64,000 bases of DNA from Caenorhabditis remanei (Eukaryota; Nematoda; Chromadorea; Rhabditida; Rhabditidae). The notes beneath the pieces are model-generated. The model saw only the letters and a list, made by a program, of their open reading frames with translations. It ran no database searches and was not told where the DNA came from. Numbering within the stretch: position 1 is the first letter of the stretch; every line of letters begins with the position of its first letter. The position numbers were made by a program, and so were the translations under genes. The stretch is taken from positions 4,712,001 to 4,776,000 of the forward strand of contig NC_071329.1 of NCBI RefSeq assembly GCF_010183535.1, given 5' to 3'. Below, piece after piece: positions 23,556 through 34,273 of this stretch.

Positions 23556-26500
23556 ATGTCAACTCTTCAACTATTTCTTCTGATTTTTCTGATTCTCCAA
23601 GACTATGAATCCTCGACGTCTTCTGAATCCCCCACGTCTTCAACCCAGAATCCCAAATGTCTCATCGAGTGCCCGACCGGGTATCTCATCGGAAAAACCT
23701 CCTGTTTCCAGCTCCTCCCCCCTACCCCATCCCTCAACTCCTATCAATCCGCCCTATCCACCTGTATGTCTGTCCCCCGACAGACCCTGGCGTCCCTCGA
23801 AAAATTCCGTGAAGACGTGGCTCTAATCCAGTCAAGTGCCTCGGAGAAGAACGTCAATTGGATATATTCCAATGGAATCGGGTCTCGAAAGGAAAGATTC
23901 GAGAAGAGGGCCGATGTTTACAGTATTTGGGATCAGGGACTCGTGAGCGCCCCGATTGTGACGACTGTTGGGATATCGGAGAAGTTTATGAACATTTCCA
24001 CGTTGTGCATCTTGCCAAGTGAGTTGGTCATGGCCTAGAAAACCAGAACACGGGAAAGTTAGGCTAAGCTTCAAATTGTAAAGCGGTATGCGGAGATCGA
24101 GTTAAGAAAGTCTTTGTAGGCGTCTCTGCAAAGTTTGGGTCTTGACGAGAAGTAGATTTACGGGGGAGATTTACGGTGAAGGGTGAAAACCTCACCCTAT
24201 CAGAGCTCTATAATGCCCCTTGGCTCCACATTTTTTGTATGTTATAGAACAAGTCGAGGGCTACATTTTAGTAGTTGACTACTTTTTTCTAGCACTTTTA
24301 GATTTTGAGTTATAGCGATTTTCAGATTGACTTGTTGTGAGTATCTGAAAATCGGGATATCTCAAAAACTGGAAGTGCTAGAAAAAAGTTGTCAATTGCA
24401 AAAATGAAGGGCTAGGTGTGGTCTGTAATATGAAGCCAAACTTAGAGAGGTGAGAATAAAACTGAGATTGTAGCGCTATCTGAAACAGAGTTGAGCGGAA
24501 TGCGGTTTTTGAAATGGCGGAAGGCGGAAGGCGGAAAGCGGAATGAACATTTTTTGGGCGGAAAGCGGAAAGCGGAAGGCGGAATTGTAAAAATATCGGC
24601 GGAAAGCGGAGAGCGGAAGGCGGAAGCGAAAATTTTTTGGCGGAAGGCGGAAGGCGGAAAGCGGAATAAAAAAATGCCAAAAGGCGGAAGGCGGAACACA
24701 ATGTCGCTTTCAAAAATACGATTTTGACCTTATTTTGTAGTAAAAAACACTAAAATGGTTAAATTTGAGTTAAATTTTGTTTTTTTTGATAAACACTGAT
24801 AGCTTTGCTGCAAAAAACCACAAAAATATCAGTAAATTGGAATAGGTGATCAAATTTTTCAAGCTGAGGAAAAAAATTTCAAACAGCGGAAGGCGGAAGG
24901 CGGAAAGCGGAAATAGGAAAATTTTTGGCGGAAACCGGAAAGCGGAAGGCGGAATAAAACATTTTTCGGCGGAGAGCGGAAAGCGGAAGGCGGAAAGAAA
25001 AAAGTGGCGGAAAGCGGAAGGCGGAAGGCGGAAGGCGGAATTCCGCTCAACTCTGATCTGAAAATTCCGAGATGTTCAGAAAAAATAAAATTTTTGAATT
25101 TCTGAAAAAAAAAATGTTTGCAAATAGAAGGAATTTGTAATCCTGGTATGTTTAGTATTATTTGAAGCATAGCTATAACTATAGGGTGCTCAATAAATCC
25201 AAAAGTCGTGTAGATTTAAGGGGAATATTTACGAGAGGTGAATAGCTAAAATTGCCCAACTTTGAGATACTGCTACAGTACTCCCTTATGTCCGAGTGTT
25301 TCAGATTTTTAATATGTTATAGAACAAGTCCAGGACTACATTTTACTAGTTGACAACTTTTTTGAACGGACCCTCCCTAGAGAGATATAGGCGATGAAAG
25401 GGGCGGGGCTTGAGAGTGCCGATCGGCTAGAGGTAGATAGATGTGGTCAGTGAGCATGTATCTCTCTAGTGTTGGGGTATACAGAAAAGTAGTCAACTAC
25501 AAAAATGTAGCCCTTGACTAGTTTTCTAACATACCAAAAATCTGAGTCGTGAAACTTCAAGAGTGAGCAGTGACGGGCTCTCAAAGTAGACTATTAAAGG
25601 AGAGTTGCTAGGCAACCGTCTACTTTTACACGAAACATGAAATTGACAAATTTTTGTCAGAATCAATGAAAACTGACAAGAATATGTTCAAAATTTGCTA
25701 AAATTGGCTGAAAATAATTAAAATCGGCTTAAAATCTGTGAAAATCCACTAAAATCGGTAAATTGGATGAAATCGCTCAAAATTGTTTATCTTTTTTTTA
25801 AATCGGCGGAACCGGTTGAAATTGACAAAAATATGATTACAATAAGCTGAAAATCGGCTGAAAAATGGTAAAGCATGACAAACGCGCTCTACTGATAAAA
25901 TAGTCCTTGTGGGCAACAGAAAAATCAAGTTGATTTGACAAAATAAGATGAAAATCGGTTGAAATCGGAAAAAAATTCACTGAAAACTACCGATCCACCA
26001 GTAATATAGCAAACGCGCTCTATTGACAACATCGTTGTGTACTTCACGAGGACAAATCCGTGTAGTCCTCGTGGACAACGGGAAAATAGATTTTTAAAAT
26101 CACTTATATGGTTGTCCTCGTGAAGTACACAACTGCGCTATCAGTAGAGCGCACTTGCTAAAAATCAGCAAGAATCAGTTGATTTTCTGAACAAAAACGT
26201 CAAAAAATCTTCAGAAATACCAAAGAATCGTAAACAGTGCGGCAAAGTTGCAGAAAGGGGCGTGGTCTAAAAGTGGGCGGAGCCTAATTATTATTTTGAG
26301 CATCTTTCTGTTGATTTTGTGAACAAAAACATCAAAAAATCTCCAAAATTACCCAAGAACCATAAACCGTGCGGCAAAGTTGCAGAAAGGGGCGTGGCCT
26401 AAAAGTGGGCGGAGTCGCACTATGATTCTGTCGAGATTTCTGTCGATTTCAAAGCAAAAAACTTTAAAAAATCAGAATCTCAGAAAAACCGGAAAAACGT

Positions 26501-29500
26501 GCGCGGATTGCAAAAATGGGCGGAGCTTAAGGTTCTGTTACCAGAAAACGTCTGAAATTTCACAAAATGCGGCAAAGTTTGCCAAAAACGACGCTCGTAG
26601 AAACCGTGCGGCAAAATTGCAATTGTGGGCGTGTCCTATTTAAAAAATCCTGTTAATTTTTGAGTAGCAAACGCGCTCTATTGACAACATCCCTTCTCTG
26701 CCGCACCGTCGAATGTCGTGTAGTCCTCGTGGACAACGGGAAAAAATGAATTTTCAAATCTCAATCCTAGTTCCTAACCTCCGCTATTTCCAGAATTCTG
26801 CCAATCGCCCATCTGTGACGTGGAGCAATTTTTGCTAACCTACGACTACAATCTCCGTTTCTCCTCTTCATCCACTAAATCCCTCTCCCCTCGACAATCC
26901 GCTTTTCTCACATGTATTCCGAAGAAACAGGAATTCGAAATAACGTGTGGAACCCTCGGAAACATCTATCCGGAGCCATCGATGATCGATTGTACCCAGA
27001 CAAGTTTCGAGGAGACTCTAGGCGACGTTCTTCTGCAAGGAGGCGGAATTGTGTCCAGTTGCTCTCAGGGATTCCCACGAGGTGTCCAGTCCTGTGAGCC
27101 CGTGAACACGCCTGACGGAGAGCGATTCCAGTTGACATGCAAACCGAGGTGGACAATGTCCACTTGTTGGTACACCCCTGACACCTGTACTCCCAACTAC
27201 TGTGGAGAACATGGGCGGTGTGTGAGTGTGGTGGGGGAGAGTCGATGTGAGTGTCTTCACGGATGGTCTGGAGATAATTGTCAATGGAATCTGCGAGAGA
27301 AGTTTTCAAAAGTCTGGACGTTTCCTGTGTTCACTGGAGTTATCCTGGCGTTGGGCGGGTTCGTCGTACGGTTTGTGAAACGGGCGGTCGCGATTGAGAG
27401 GATGGAAATGGAGAATGATGAAGATGTGAGTTGGGGGTGGCCTAGGGTTTCCGGGGCGACGGATCCTAGGCCATGGCCTAGAATTCACAGGAAGAGATTA
27501 TGCCTATTAGCACTGCACGTGTCAAAACTTTATAAAACAGAATAAACTTTATGAAACATAAAAATTTTCTAGACCACGAACTTGTCAGTTTTGAGAGAAA
27601 AAGAGAGAGACCATGTATCTGGCGCGCCGTTTTTGCATTTTTCGGTTTTTGGACATCTGGACCGACAGACTCACGGACAGACTGAAACCTATAAACTTCG
27701 AAATCCCTTGAATGTTATATCTACTGGATTACTGTAGCTACAGTAACCAATTTCTACACTAACCCGAATCCTGGGCATCCAGACACACCGACAGACAAAT
27801 ACTCGTGAACGTAAAAAGCCAAAGCTTCGAGCAATCGGATTACTGTAGGTGATGTAACCTTAATTCTACCGTAACCCAATTTGACAGTAACCCATAGCCT
27901 AGCCTACAGTAACCCAATTCTGCAGTAACCTGAATTTTGGACATCCAGACGCACAGACTGACATCCGGACATTTGGACACACATACAGACAGAATCCCGC
28001 AAACATGAAGCTTCTAGCTAACGGATTACTGTAGCTACAATAAGCCGATGATACCGTAACCCAATTTTACTGTACCTACAGTAACCCGATTCTACAGTAA
28101 CCCAAATTCTAGACATCCAGACACACAGACAGACATAGAAACATCCGGGCCAACAGTCGCATTGACGGACAGCCGGGTTACTGTAGCTATCCAATAAACC
28201 GACGATACCGTAACCCGGCCTAGCCTACAGTAACCCATTATCTACCGTGCCCCATTTCAGGATCCGCAAAGCACGCATCAAACGCTCCGTTCCTACTGTA
28301 TGTTCGTCGCCGGCATCCTCGTTCTCTTCTCCTCGAATCCCAGCCTGACCAACATCAATCCAACCGCATGTCGCTTCAATTTCATCGCTGTTCACTTCTC
28401 TTTTGTATACGGTAAGTGGGGGACATCCGGACTCATTGGGGAAGGACACACAGATGGACAAAGAAATTTCCAGCAATGGTACAATGGTTGCTGGAGGCGT
28501 GGAACGTGAATCAAGTGTTGAGATGTGTGCATTTGAATGAGTGGGAGAGGGATTGGAATGGCTTAAGGAGTTGGGGAGTCCGGATTGCGCCGAGAATGGG
28601 CGTGTCGGTTGTGATGGTCTCTGTGGCGCTTCTCGTCACTTTTCACGCCGGATGGAACCAGTTGGCTCAGCCGTGGACGTGTGTTGGCGTCATTCGGGAG
28701 GAGACGATGACCGTTTGGATTCCGATTTTCTCGATTGTCATCTGCATCTTTTTGTTGGCTGGAGCGGTGTGTGAGTCGAGTTTGTTGATCAAGTTGTGAG
28801 TTTTAAAAGAGGGGGGATATCTGGACAGACAGACAGACAGACAGGCAGACGAACAATCAAGAGAATACGGTAATCCCAAGCACAGACACACAGGGAATTC
28901 TCTCTGGCGCGCCGTTTTCGCGTTTTAATTTTTTGGGGTTTTCTAGACATCCGGGGCCCACAGACACACAGACAGACTGATAGATCGCAAGAAAATACGA
29001 AAATCCAAAAACTTCGAAATTAGGACATCCGGACATTTGGAGAGACAGAAATTTTTGTGAGTCTTGGACATCCGGAGTGACAGACGTACAGACAGACAGA
29101 CAGACAGAACGGTCAAAGAGTACGGTAATCCCAGGGCATCTAGACTTACAGACATACAGGGAATTCTATGAAAACTAGACATGCGGACTCACAGACATAC
29201 AGACAAACAGACAGGCAAAAAAGTATCTGGCGCGACGTTTTCACGATTTTGTTTTGGGGGGGGGGTTGGACATCCGGACTGACAGACACAAAGATAGACA
29301 AAAATTCCGTCGGGATTACCCTCAGATAGATAGATAGGTAGGGTCAATTGGACTGATAGGCAGAAATGAGGACATCCGGAGCCCACAGACACACATACAC
29401 ACAGACAGAAAACAAGGGAATACGAAAATCCGAAAACTACGAAATTTGGACATCCGGATTGACAGGCGCGCAGACAGACACAAATTAAAGAATATGAAAG

Positions 29501-32500
29501 TACCAGAATCCGGTATATTACAACATTTGGACATCAGGACTAGACAGACACACAGATAGAGAAACAGTCAGAAAATTCAAAAACTATGAAATTTGGACAT
29601 CCGGACATTTTTGTGAGTCCTGGACATCCGGATAGACAGACCGACCGGCACACAGACAGACGTACTGAAAATCAAGTTTTGCACCAAGAAATGTATCTGG
29701 CGCGACGTTTTCGCGTTTTTATTTTTTGTGGGTTTTTGAACATCCGGACTTATACACGCAGACAGTCAGAAAATTCGAAAATTCGAAAACTAGAAAATTT
29801 GGACATCCGGACATTTTTGTGAGTCCTGGACATCCGGATTGACAGACGGACATACGGACATCTGGAAAACCGGATGAGCAGACGAGCCGACAGATTGATA
29901 TTCATAAAGTGTGGACATCCGGACCGACAAAAACACAGACCGACATCCGTACCCCACAGACACACAGACAGACTTTTCCTTCAGCCGCCGCCCTCTTCTC
30001 GGCTACCGACTCGATCTGAGAATCGAGCGTGACTTGGGACACGTCGAAGGACGACGTGTCGAGAAATGCCGTCGGAATGAGATTCTCTGTATGACTGGAT
30101 TGACACTTTTAATCGTTTTATGGTTATTGACAATCTACTCGGCGGATTATAAGGACGATGTGGTGATTGGGAGGTGAGTACGGTAGGAAGGGGGTACTGT
30201 AGGGGTACAGTCTTGTAGATCGAAAATAGGACTACAATTTTCTCAGTGTGAAACACAGAGAGACACAGGGAAGCCGGAGTGTCTGATTGTCTGCGCTCTG
30301 CCATCCTCCTCTGAACACGTCTATCTCCGCAGCTATTAACTATACCAAAAAATGTCCAAGTACTAAAATATAGAGCATTAAATTCTACACATTTCAGTAG
30401 TTGACAACTTTTTGATAGTGCTGAAACTTGCGGAGATATAGCCTGTATCACATGTCAAACAGTGAATGCCACCTTGCTTCTCTGCGACTCTTATATCTCG
30501 CTAGGGAGGTGTCGTACGGAAAAGTTGTCACTATAAAAATGTAGGCCTCGACTTGTTTTATAACATACCAAAGATTTGAATCATCCGGGCAAAAGGGAGT
30601 ACTGTAGCAATATCTCAAAGTTGGGTGATTTTAGCTCCTGGAACACCTCTCGTAAATATCCCCCGTAAATCTACACGGCTTTTGGATTTTGCCATAAAAG
30701 AGCCCTAGTTGAGTCTGAAATTCATTATGGTGTTAATCTAATCAAAAATGTAAAAACCGAAGTTTTAAAAAATAATTTTTGTCAAAATTTTATTCAAAAA
30801 TTTCTGAAAATCTTTGAAATTTCAGAGGGTGTAACTGTATTAGTTTTTGTCCAATTTTTGAAAATTTTATGTTATGTTATGATACAAAGCCTGTTTGAAA
30901 TTATACCAAAAATTTGAGCGCGTTAGATTAAACCGGACGATGTTAAGCCCTTTCAAAGTTTCATCAAATTTCAACTAGAGCCTAGTAGACCCGGCTCGCC
31001 GCGCTATATCTCTCTAGGTTTCGGTCCGGCAAAAAAGTGGTAAACTACAAAAATGTACCCCTAGACTTGTTTTATAACATACCAAAAACTTGAACCCGTG
31101 TGACTTAACCGGACGATGATGAACCTTTTCAAAGTTTGCCAACTTTTCCAAATTCGACTTGATCCTGGTAGACCGGCTCGCCGCGCTATACCTCTCTAGG
31201 TTTCGGTCCTACAAAAAAGTGGTCAACTACAAAATTGTAGCCCGAGACTTGTTTTATAGCATAACAAAAGTTCGAGACCGTAGGACCATACCAGACACTG
31301 TTAGTGACACTCAAAGTTAGCTAATTTTCAAAATTTTCCAGCTTAACCGTACTGATGTCTTTAATCTACTCGCTCTTCTCATTCTACCAAGAAGTGGAAA
31401 CATGTCCAGAGGTAAGTCTGTCTGTCCATTCACACCTCCATATATCCAGAAGTCCAGGATCGTGCCATGTGGATAACCATTCTTCAACGCTACCTTCCCA
31501 CTCGATTCGCTCCTTCCTACAACCCGGAATCGATGTGGACGACTGAAGAAGTTCGAGAGATGTACTCAATGCCGAAAGCACTACGAGATCAAAAGTATCG
31601 AGATTATGTCTCAAAAAATCAATATCTTCATCTTCATCATCGATGGGATCTCGAGTTGAATAAGGTGTTGGCTGCTGACAATCAGATGACCATTGATGAG
31701 GCGTTGGTTAGAGTTTTTTGTGAGGAGATGAATCGGTTAATGGAGAATAATGGGACGATAAGACAAAGGATTTATGTGCAGTGAGTAAATGCGCTCTATT
31801 GATAAGCGGTTGGAGGGAGAGGGAGACGCAGAGAAGCTAGAGTGTCTGGCGCTCTCCTCTATTTCCCCAGCCATTAACGATTTCAAACAGTTTTCAGCTA
31901 CTGAAATATAGAACATAAAATTCTACATATGTTAGTAGTAACCTAACAAGCAAAAATCCGAAAGTTGTGTACATTTACGGGGGGATTTTTACGAGAGGTG
32001 TTCCAGGAGCTAAAATCACCGAGACCTGAGACATTGCTACAGGACTCCCTTATGTCTGGGTATTCCAGATTTTTGGTATGTTATAGAACAAATCCAGGAC
32101 TACATTTTACTAGTTGAAAACTTTTTTGTCCGACACCTCCCTAGCGAGATATAAGAGACGCAGAGAATCTGGGTTGTCTCCACTGTTTGACATGTGATAT
32201 AGGCTATGTCTCCGATATCTCCACAAGTTTTAGCGCTATCAAAAAATTTTCAACTATTAAAATATAGAGCATTAAATTCTACATATTTTACTAGTTGAAA
32301 ACTTTTTGATAGTGATAAAACTTGCAGAGATATAGCCTATATCACAAGTCAAACAGTGAAAACAACCTAGATTCTCTGCGTCTCTTATATCTCGCAAGGG
32401 TGGTGTCATACCAAAAAGTTGTCAACTAGTAAAATATAGGCTTGGATATTTTCTATAACATACCAAAAATCTGAAAAAACCGGGCATAAGGGAGTCCTGT

Positions 32501-33442
32501 AGCAGTATCTCAAAGTTGGGCGATTTTAGCTATTCTAACCTCGTAAATATCCCCCCGTAAATCTACACGACTTTTGAATTTTCGGATTTTCGCGCATTCC
32601 ACAGTTATAACTATGCTGCAAAAAATACTGAAAATATCAGATTTACAGTTTTTTTTCAAAAAGATCAAAATTTCCAAAAAACTTTTTTTTTTTGAAAATT
32701 TAATTTTTTCTGAAAATCTCGGAACTTTCAGATAGTGTAACTATGTCAAGTTCAGTCAAATTCTAAAAAGTTTAATACAAAATTAAAGAACACACCTAGC
32801 TCTTCATTTTTGCAATTGACAACTTTTTTCTAGCACTTGCAGTTTTTGAGATATACCGATTTTCAGATGAGATACCCTCTTGTTCTCTGAAAATCGCTAT
32901 AACTCAAAATCTAGAAGTGCTAGAAAAAAATTGTCAACTAGTAAAATGTAGGCCTAGGCGTGTTCTATAACATACAAAAAATTTGGAGCCAAGGAGCATA
33001 ATAGGACTCCGTGGCGCTATCTTAAAGTAGGGAGGAGGGAGGTTTCCATCTTCCCCGTAAATCCACTTCTTGTCAAGACCCAATTCTTTGCAGAGACGCC
33101 TACAAAGACTTTCTCAACTCCATTCCCGACATCGATCCGCGTACCGAAAAGGGGCGTGTCCAAGCCCGTCTCGAATTGGTCACCCTTGCAGCCGACGCTC
33201 CGATCGGCGTGAAACTCGCCAAATTTTTCATCGTTCCCGGCTTCGACATTTTCGAACCGGATACTTCAGAAGACGTCGACGGTGGGAATCTGAATCCAGA
33301 TGAACGACAACATCGACGTCTTCTAAACGAGAGAATCCGGATGGAAGAATATCGAATTATGAGGGAGGAGGCACACGCGCAAGCCGTTTTTATCAATTCT
33401 AGTATTCACTTTCGGTATTTTGGAAATGAAATTGTTCGTTAG
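23556..33442 (+). CDS. Adhesion-GPCR-like 7TM receptor with C-type-lectin-like and EGF modules (8 exons)
   Basis: Exons are 23556-24018, 26794-27425, 28261-28411, 28474-28795, 29985-30173, 31342-31411, 31458-31780 and 33094-33442; they join in phase to 832 residues. Residues 1-16 or so are a signal peptide (MSTLQLFLLIFLILQ). Residues 35-150 look like the first half of a C-type lectin fold (CPTGYLIG, then SALSTCMS, TLASLEK). A cysteine-rich region follows, then a full EGF module at about 286-317 (CTPNYCGEHGRC ... CECLHGWSGDNC). Seven hydrophobic segments follow, the first about ten residues after the EGF and the third containing HFSFVYAMVQWLLEAW, like family-B2 receptors. The roughly 240-residue C-terminal tail is charged and presumably cytoplasmic. 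I see no GAIN/GPS cleavage motif. Ligand and function are unknown. It resembles in parts the LAT-2-like gene at 55978; I cannot name its C. elegans ortholog. Confidence 0.75.
24100..24425. repeat. Inverted copy of the intron 7/exon 8 junction of the same gene
   Basis: This part of intron 1 is, in reverse complement, similar over about 320 bases to 32800-33119. The match covers the end of intron 7, its acceptor AG, and about 26 coding bases of exon 8 (GTCTTTGTAGGCGTCT at 24110-24125). The rest is a palindromic dispersed repeat with TTCTAGCACTT and GAAGTGCTAGAA. I judge similarity to be about 85 percent by eye. Confidence 0.75.
24486..25055. mobile_element. hAT-like non-autonomous element filled with GGCGGAA repeats
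   Basis: The element starts CAGAGTTGAGCGGAA and ends with the exact reverse complement TTCCGCTCAACTCTG. It is flanked by the 8-base direct repeat ATCTGAAA at 24478-24485 and 25056-25063. The CAGAG terminus and 8-base duplication are features of hAT elements. The interior has two clusters of GCGGAAGGCGGAAAGCGG words in purine-rich tandem arrays (24515-24700 and 24888-25040) around an AT-rich core. No transposase frame is visible. It lies in intron 1 of the 7TM receptor gene. Confidence 0.85.
25176..25625. repeat. Member of the TAGTTGACAACTTTT dispersed foldback family
   Basis: It carries the landmarks CAAAAGTCGTGTAGATTTA, TTACGAGAGGTG, CTCCCTTATGTC, TATGTTATAGAACAAGTCC and ACTAGTTGACAACTTTTTT in the same order as 31952-32270, and partly inverted after 25450. 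It is an incomplete copy of that element. Confidence 0.6.
26008..26159. mobile_element. Small palindromic MITE, AGCAAACGCGCTCTA ends
   Basis: Left end AGCAAACGCGCTCTATTGAC pairs with right end CAGTAGAGCGCACTTGCT. Inside, GTTGTGTACTTCACGAGGAC is repeated in inverted form. A related element lies at 35315-35438, and solo termini are scattered through the window. It lies in intron 1 of the 7TM receptor gene. Confidence 0.65.
26220..26645. repeat. GTGCGGCAAAGTTGC / GTGGGCGGAGC dispersed repeat, tandem copies
   Basis: The words GTGCGGCAAAGTTGCAG, GGGGCGTGG and AAAGTGGGCGGAG recur about every 120-150 bases, three to four times. The same family appears around 34470-35070 and 42880-43470. Confidence 0.65.
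27640..29965. repeat. GACAGACA microsatellite and GGACATCCGGAC repeat fields in receptor introns
   Basis: Introns 2 and 4 of the 7TM receptor gene are packed with GACAGACAGACA runs, GGACATCCGGAC words (more than ten copies) and GAAAACTACGAAATT-type spacers. CTGGCGCGCCGTTTT or CTGGCGCGACGTTTT blocks occur near 27620, 28903, 29228 and 29697. Intron 2 also has repeated ATTACTGTAGCTACAGTAACCC words (27730-28250). No gene is seen within these introns. Confidence 0.75.
30230..30700. repeat. Dispersed foldback-family copy in receptor intron 5
   Basis: It contains TTCAGTAGTTGACAACTTTTTGATAG, GCGACTCTTATATCTCGC, CTTGTTTTATAACATACCAAA and CCCCCGTAAATCTACACG in the order seen in the right half of 31952-32590. 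It is a partial copy of the same element. Confidence 0.6.
30860..31335. repeat. ~183-bp tandem duplication in receptor intron 5
   Basis: The block GGCTCGCCGCGCTATA, CTCTCTAGGTTTCGGTCC, AAAAAAGTGGT and CTTGTTTTATA occurs at about 30993 and 31176. A partial third copy of the flanking part (GGACGATGTTAAGCCC) lies upstream near 30940. Copies differ by about 10 percent by eye. Confidence 0.65.
31952..32590. mobile_element. ~640-bp foldback element
   Basis: The two halves are inverted copies. CCGAAAGTTGTGTACATTTA at the left end pairs with the right end GTAAATCTACACGACTTTTG. Paired internal blocks include CAGGACTCCCTTATGTC, GTATGTTATAGAACAAATCC and AGATATAAGAGACGCAGAGA. The centre is near 32270, next to TTTGATAGTG. 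No protein is encoded. It lies in intron 7 of the receptor gene; partial copies lie at 25176-25625 and 30230-30700. Confidence 0.7.
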
Positions 33443-34036
33443 GCGGGGTGGGGTGGCCTAGCTTTTTCTAGGCCACGGCTATTTTTTTCTATTTTTGACA
33501 TTTTCACCAAATTGCAAAAATGGGGGGACTAGTTTTTGGGATTTTTTCATAAATTTTCTTTTTCATTTTCAGTGGGGGACTAGCTTTTTCTTTTTCATTT
33601 TCGAGGACTAACTTTTTTTAAATTTAAATTTATTGTTTTTTGTCAGGCTTATAGATCTCTTTGAAAGTTGTAAGAATAAACTTTCTTGTTGAAATTTTTT
33701 TGTTTTTTTTCAAATGAAAACTAAAAAGATGGCCTAGGAAACTCAAAAACTGAAAAACTCGGCCATAGGTCGTTTAGACGGCAAAATTGGAAAAAAAAAC
33801 GTCTAAAAAGCAAGATTTGAACTTTTTCCGGAGTCGCGTTGCGTGCGCGTCGCGGTTTTTAAACCGTTGTGCGATGGAGCGCGATTCCGCTGTGAATATG
33901 TGATGGCCGAGTTTTTACAGTTTTTGCACATTCTAGACCACGGTCACCGTTACCACCGAAAACTGGAAAAAATTTAATTTTTTTTCCCAAAAATTGTAAT
34001 TCAAATCACAGACAAAAAAGAAACGAAAAAATGAAA
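33443..34036. other. Convergent intergenic region
   Basis: This separates the 3' ends of the receptor gene (+) and the BPNT1 homolog (-). It holds both 3' untranslated regions, a short hairpin GGTGGCCTAG...CTAGGCCAC near 33453-33475, and the repeat at 33729-33943. No gene is seen. Confidence 0.6.
33729..33943. mobile_element. Small inverted-repeat element (GGCCTAG ends, GTCGCG-rich core)
   Basis: The left end (GATGGCCTAGGAAACTC, then AAAAACTCGGCCAT) pairs with the right end (GATGGCCGAGTTTTTACAG, then TTCTAGACCACGG). The core contains GAGTCGCGTTGCGTGCGCG, which resembles a common Caenorhabditis dispersed repeat as I remember it. No coding capacity. Confidence 0.6.
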
Positions 34037-34241
34037 TTATTTCTTCGATGACACCTCCGGCAGTGCATTCTTGATCTCTTGCGGGATCGTATCGACATAT
34101 TCTTGATGTTTGACCCACGGCGCCGTCGCCAACACACCGCCCGTGTTATTCAACTGAACATCCGACTCATAACGGATGTCTCTTCCAGAAATATCCGTCA
34201 ATTTGCCTCCAGCGGCGTGAAGGACCGCCTCCACTGCACAC

Positions 34242-34273
<32 letters not shown>

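Noticed and set aside
24491..25170. Several open frames with AFRLPPSA-type or RKAEGGK-type repeats
   Set aside because: They are translations of the GGCGGAA array in the hAT-like element.
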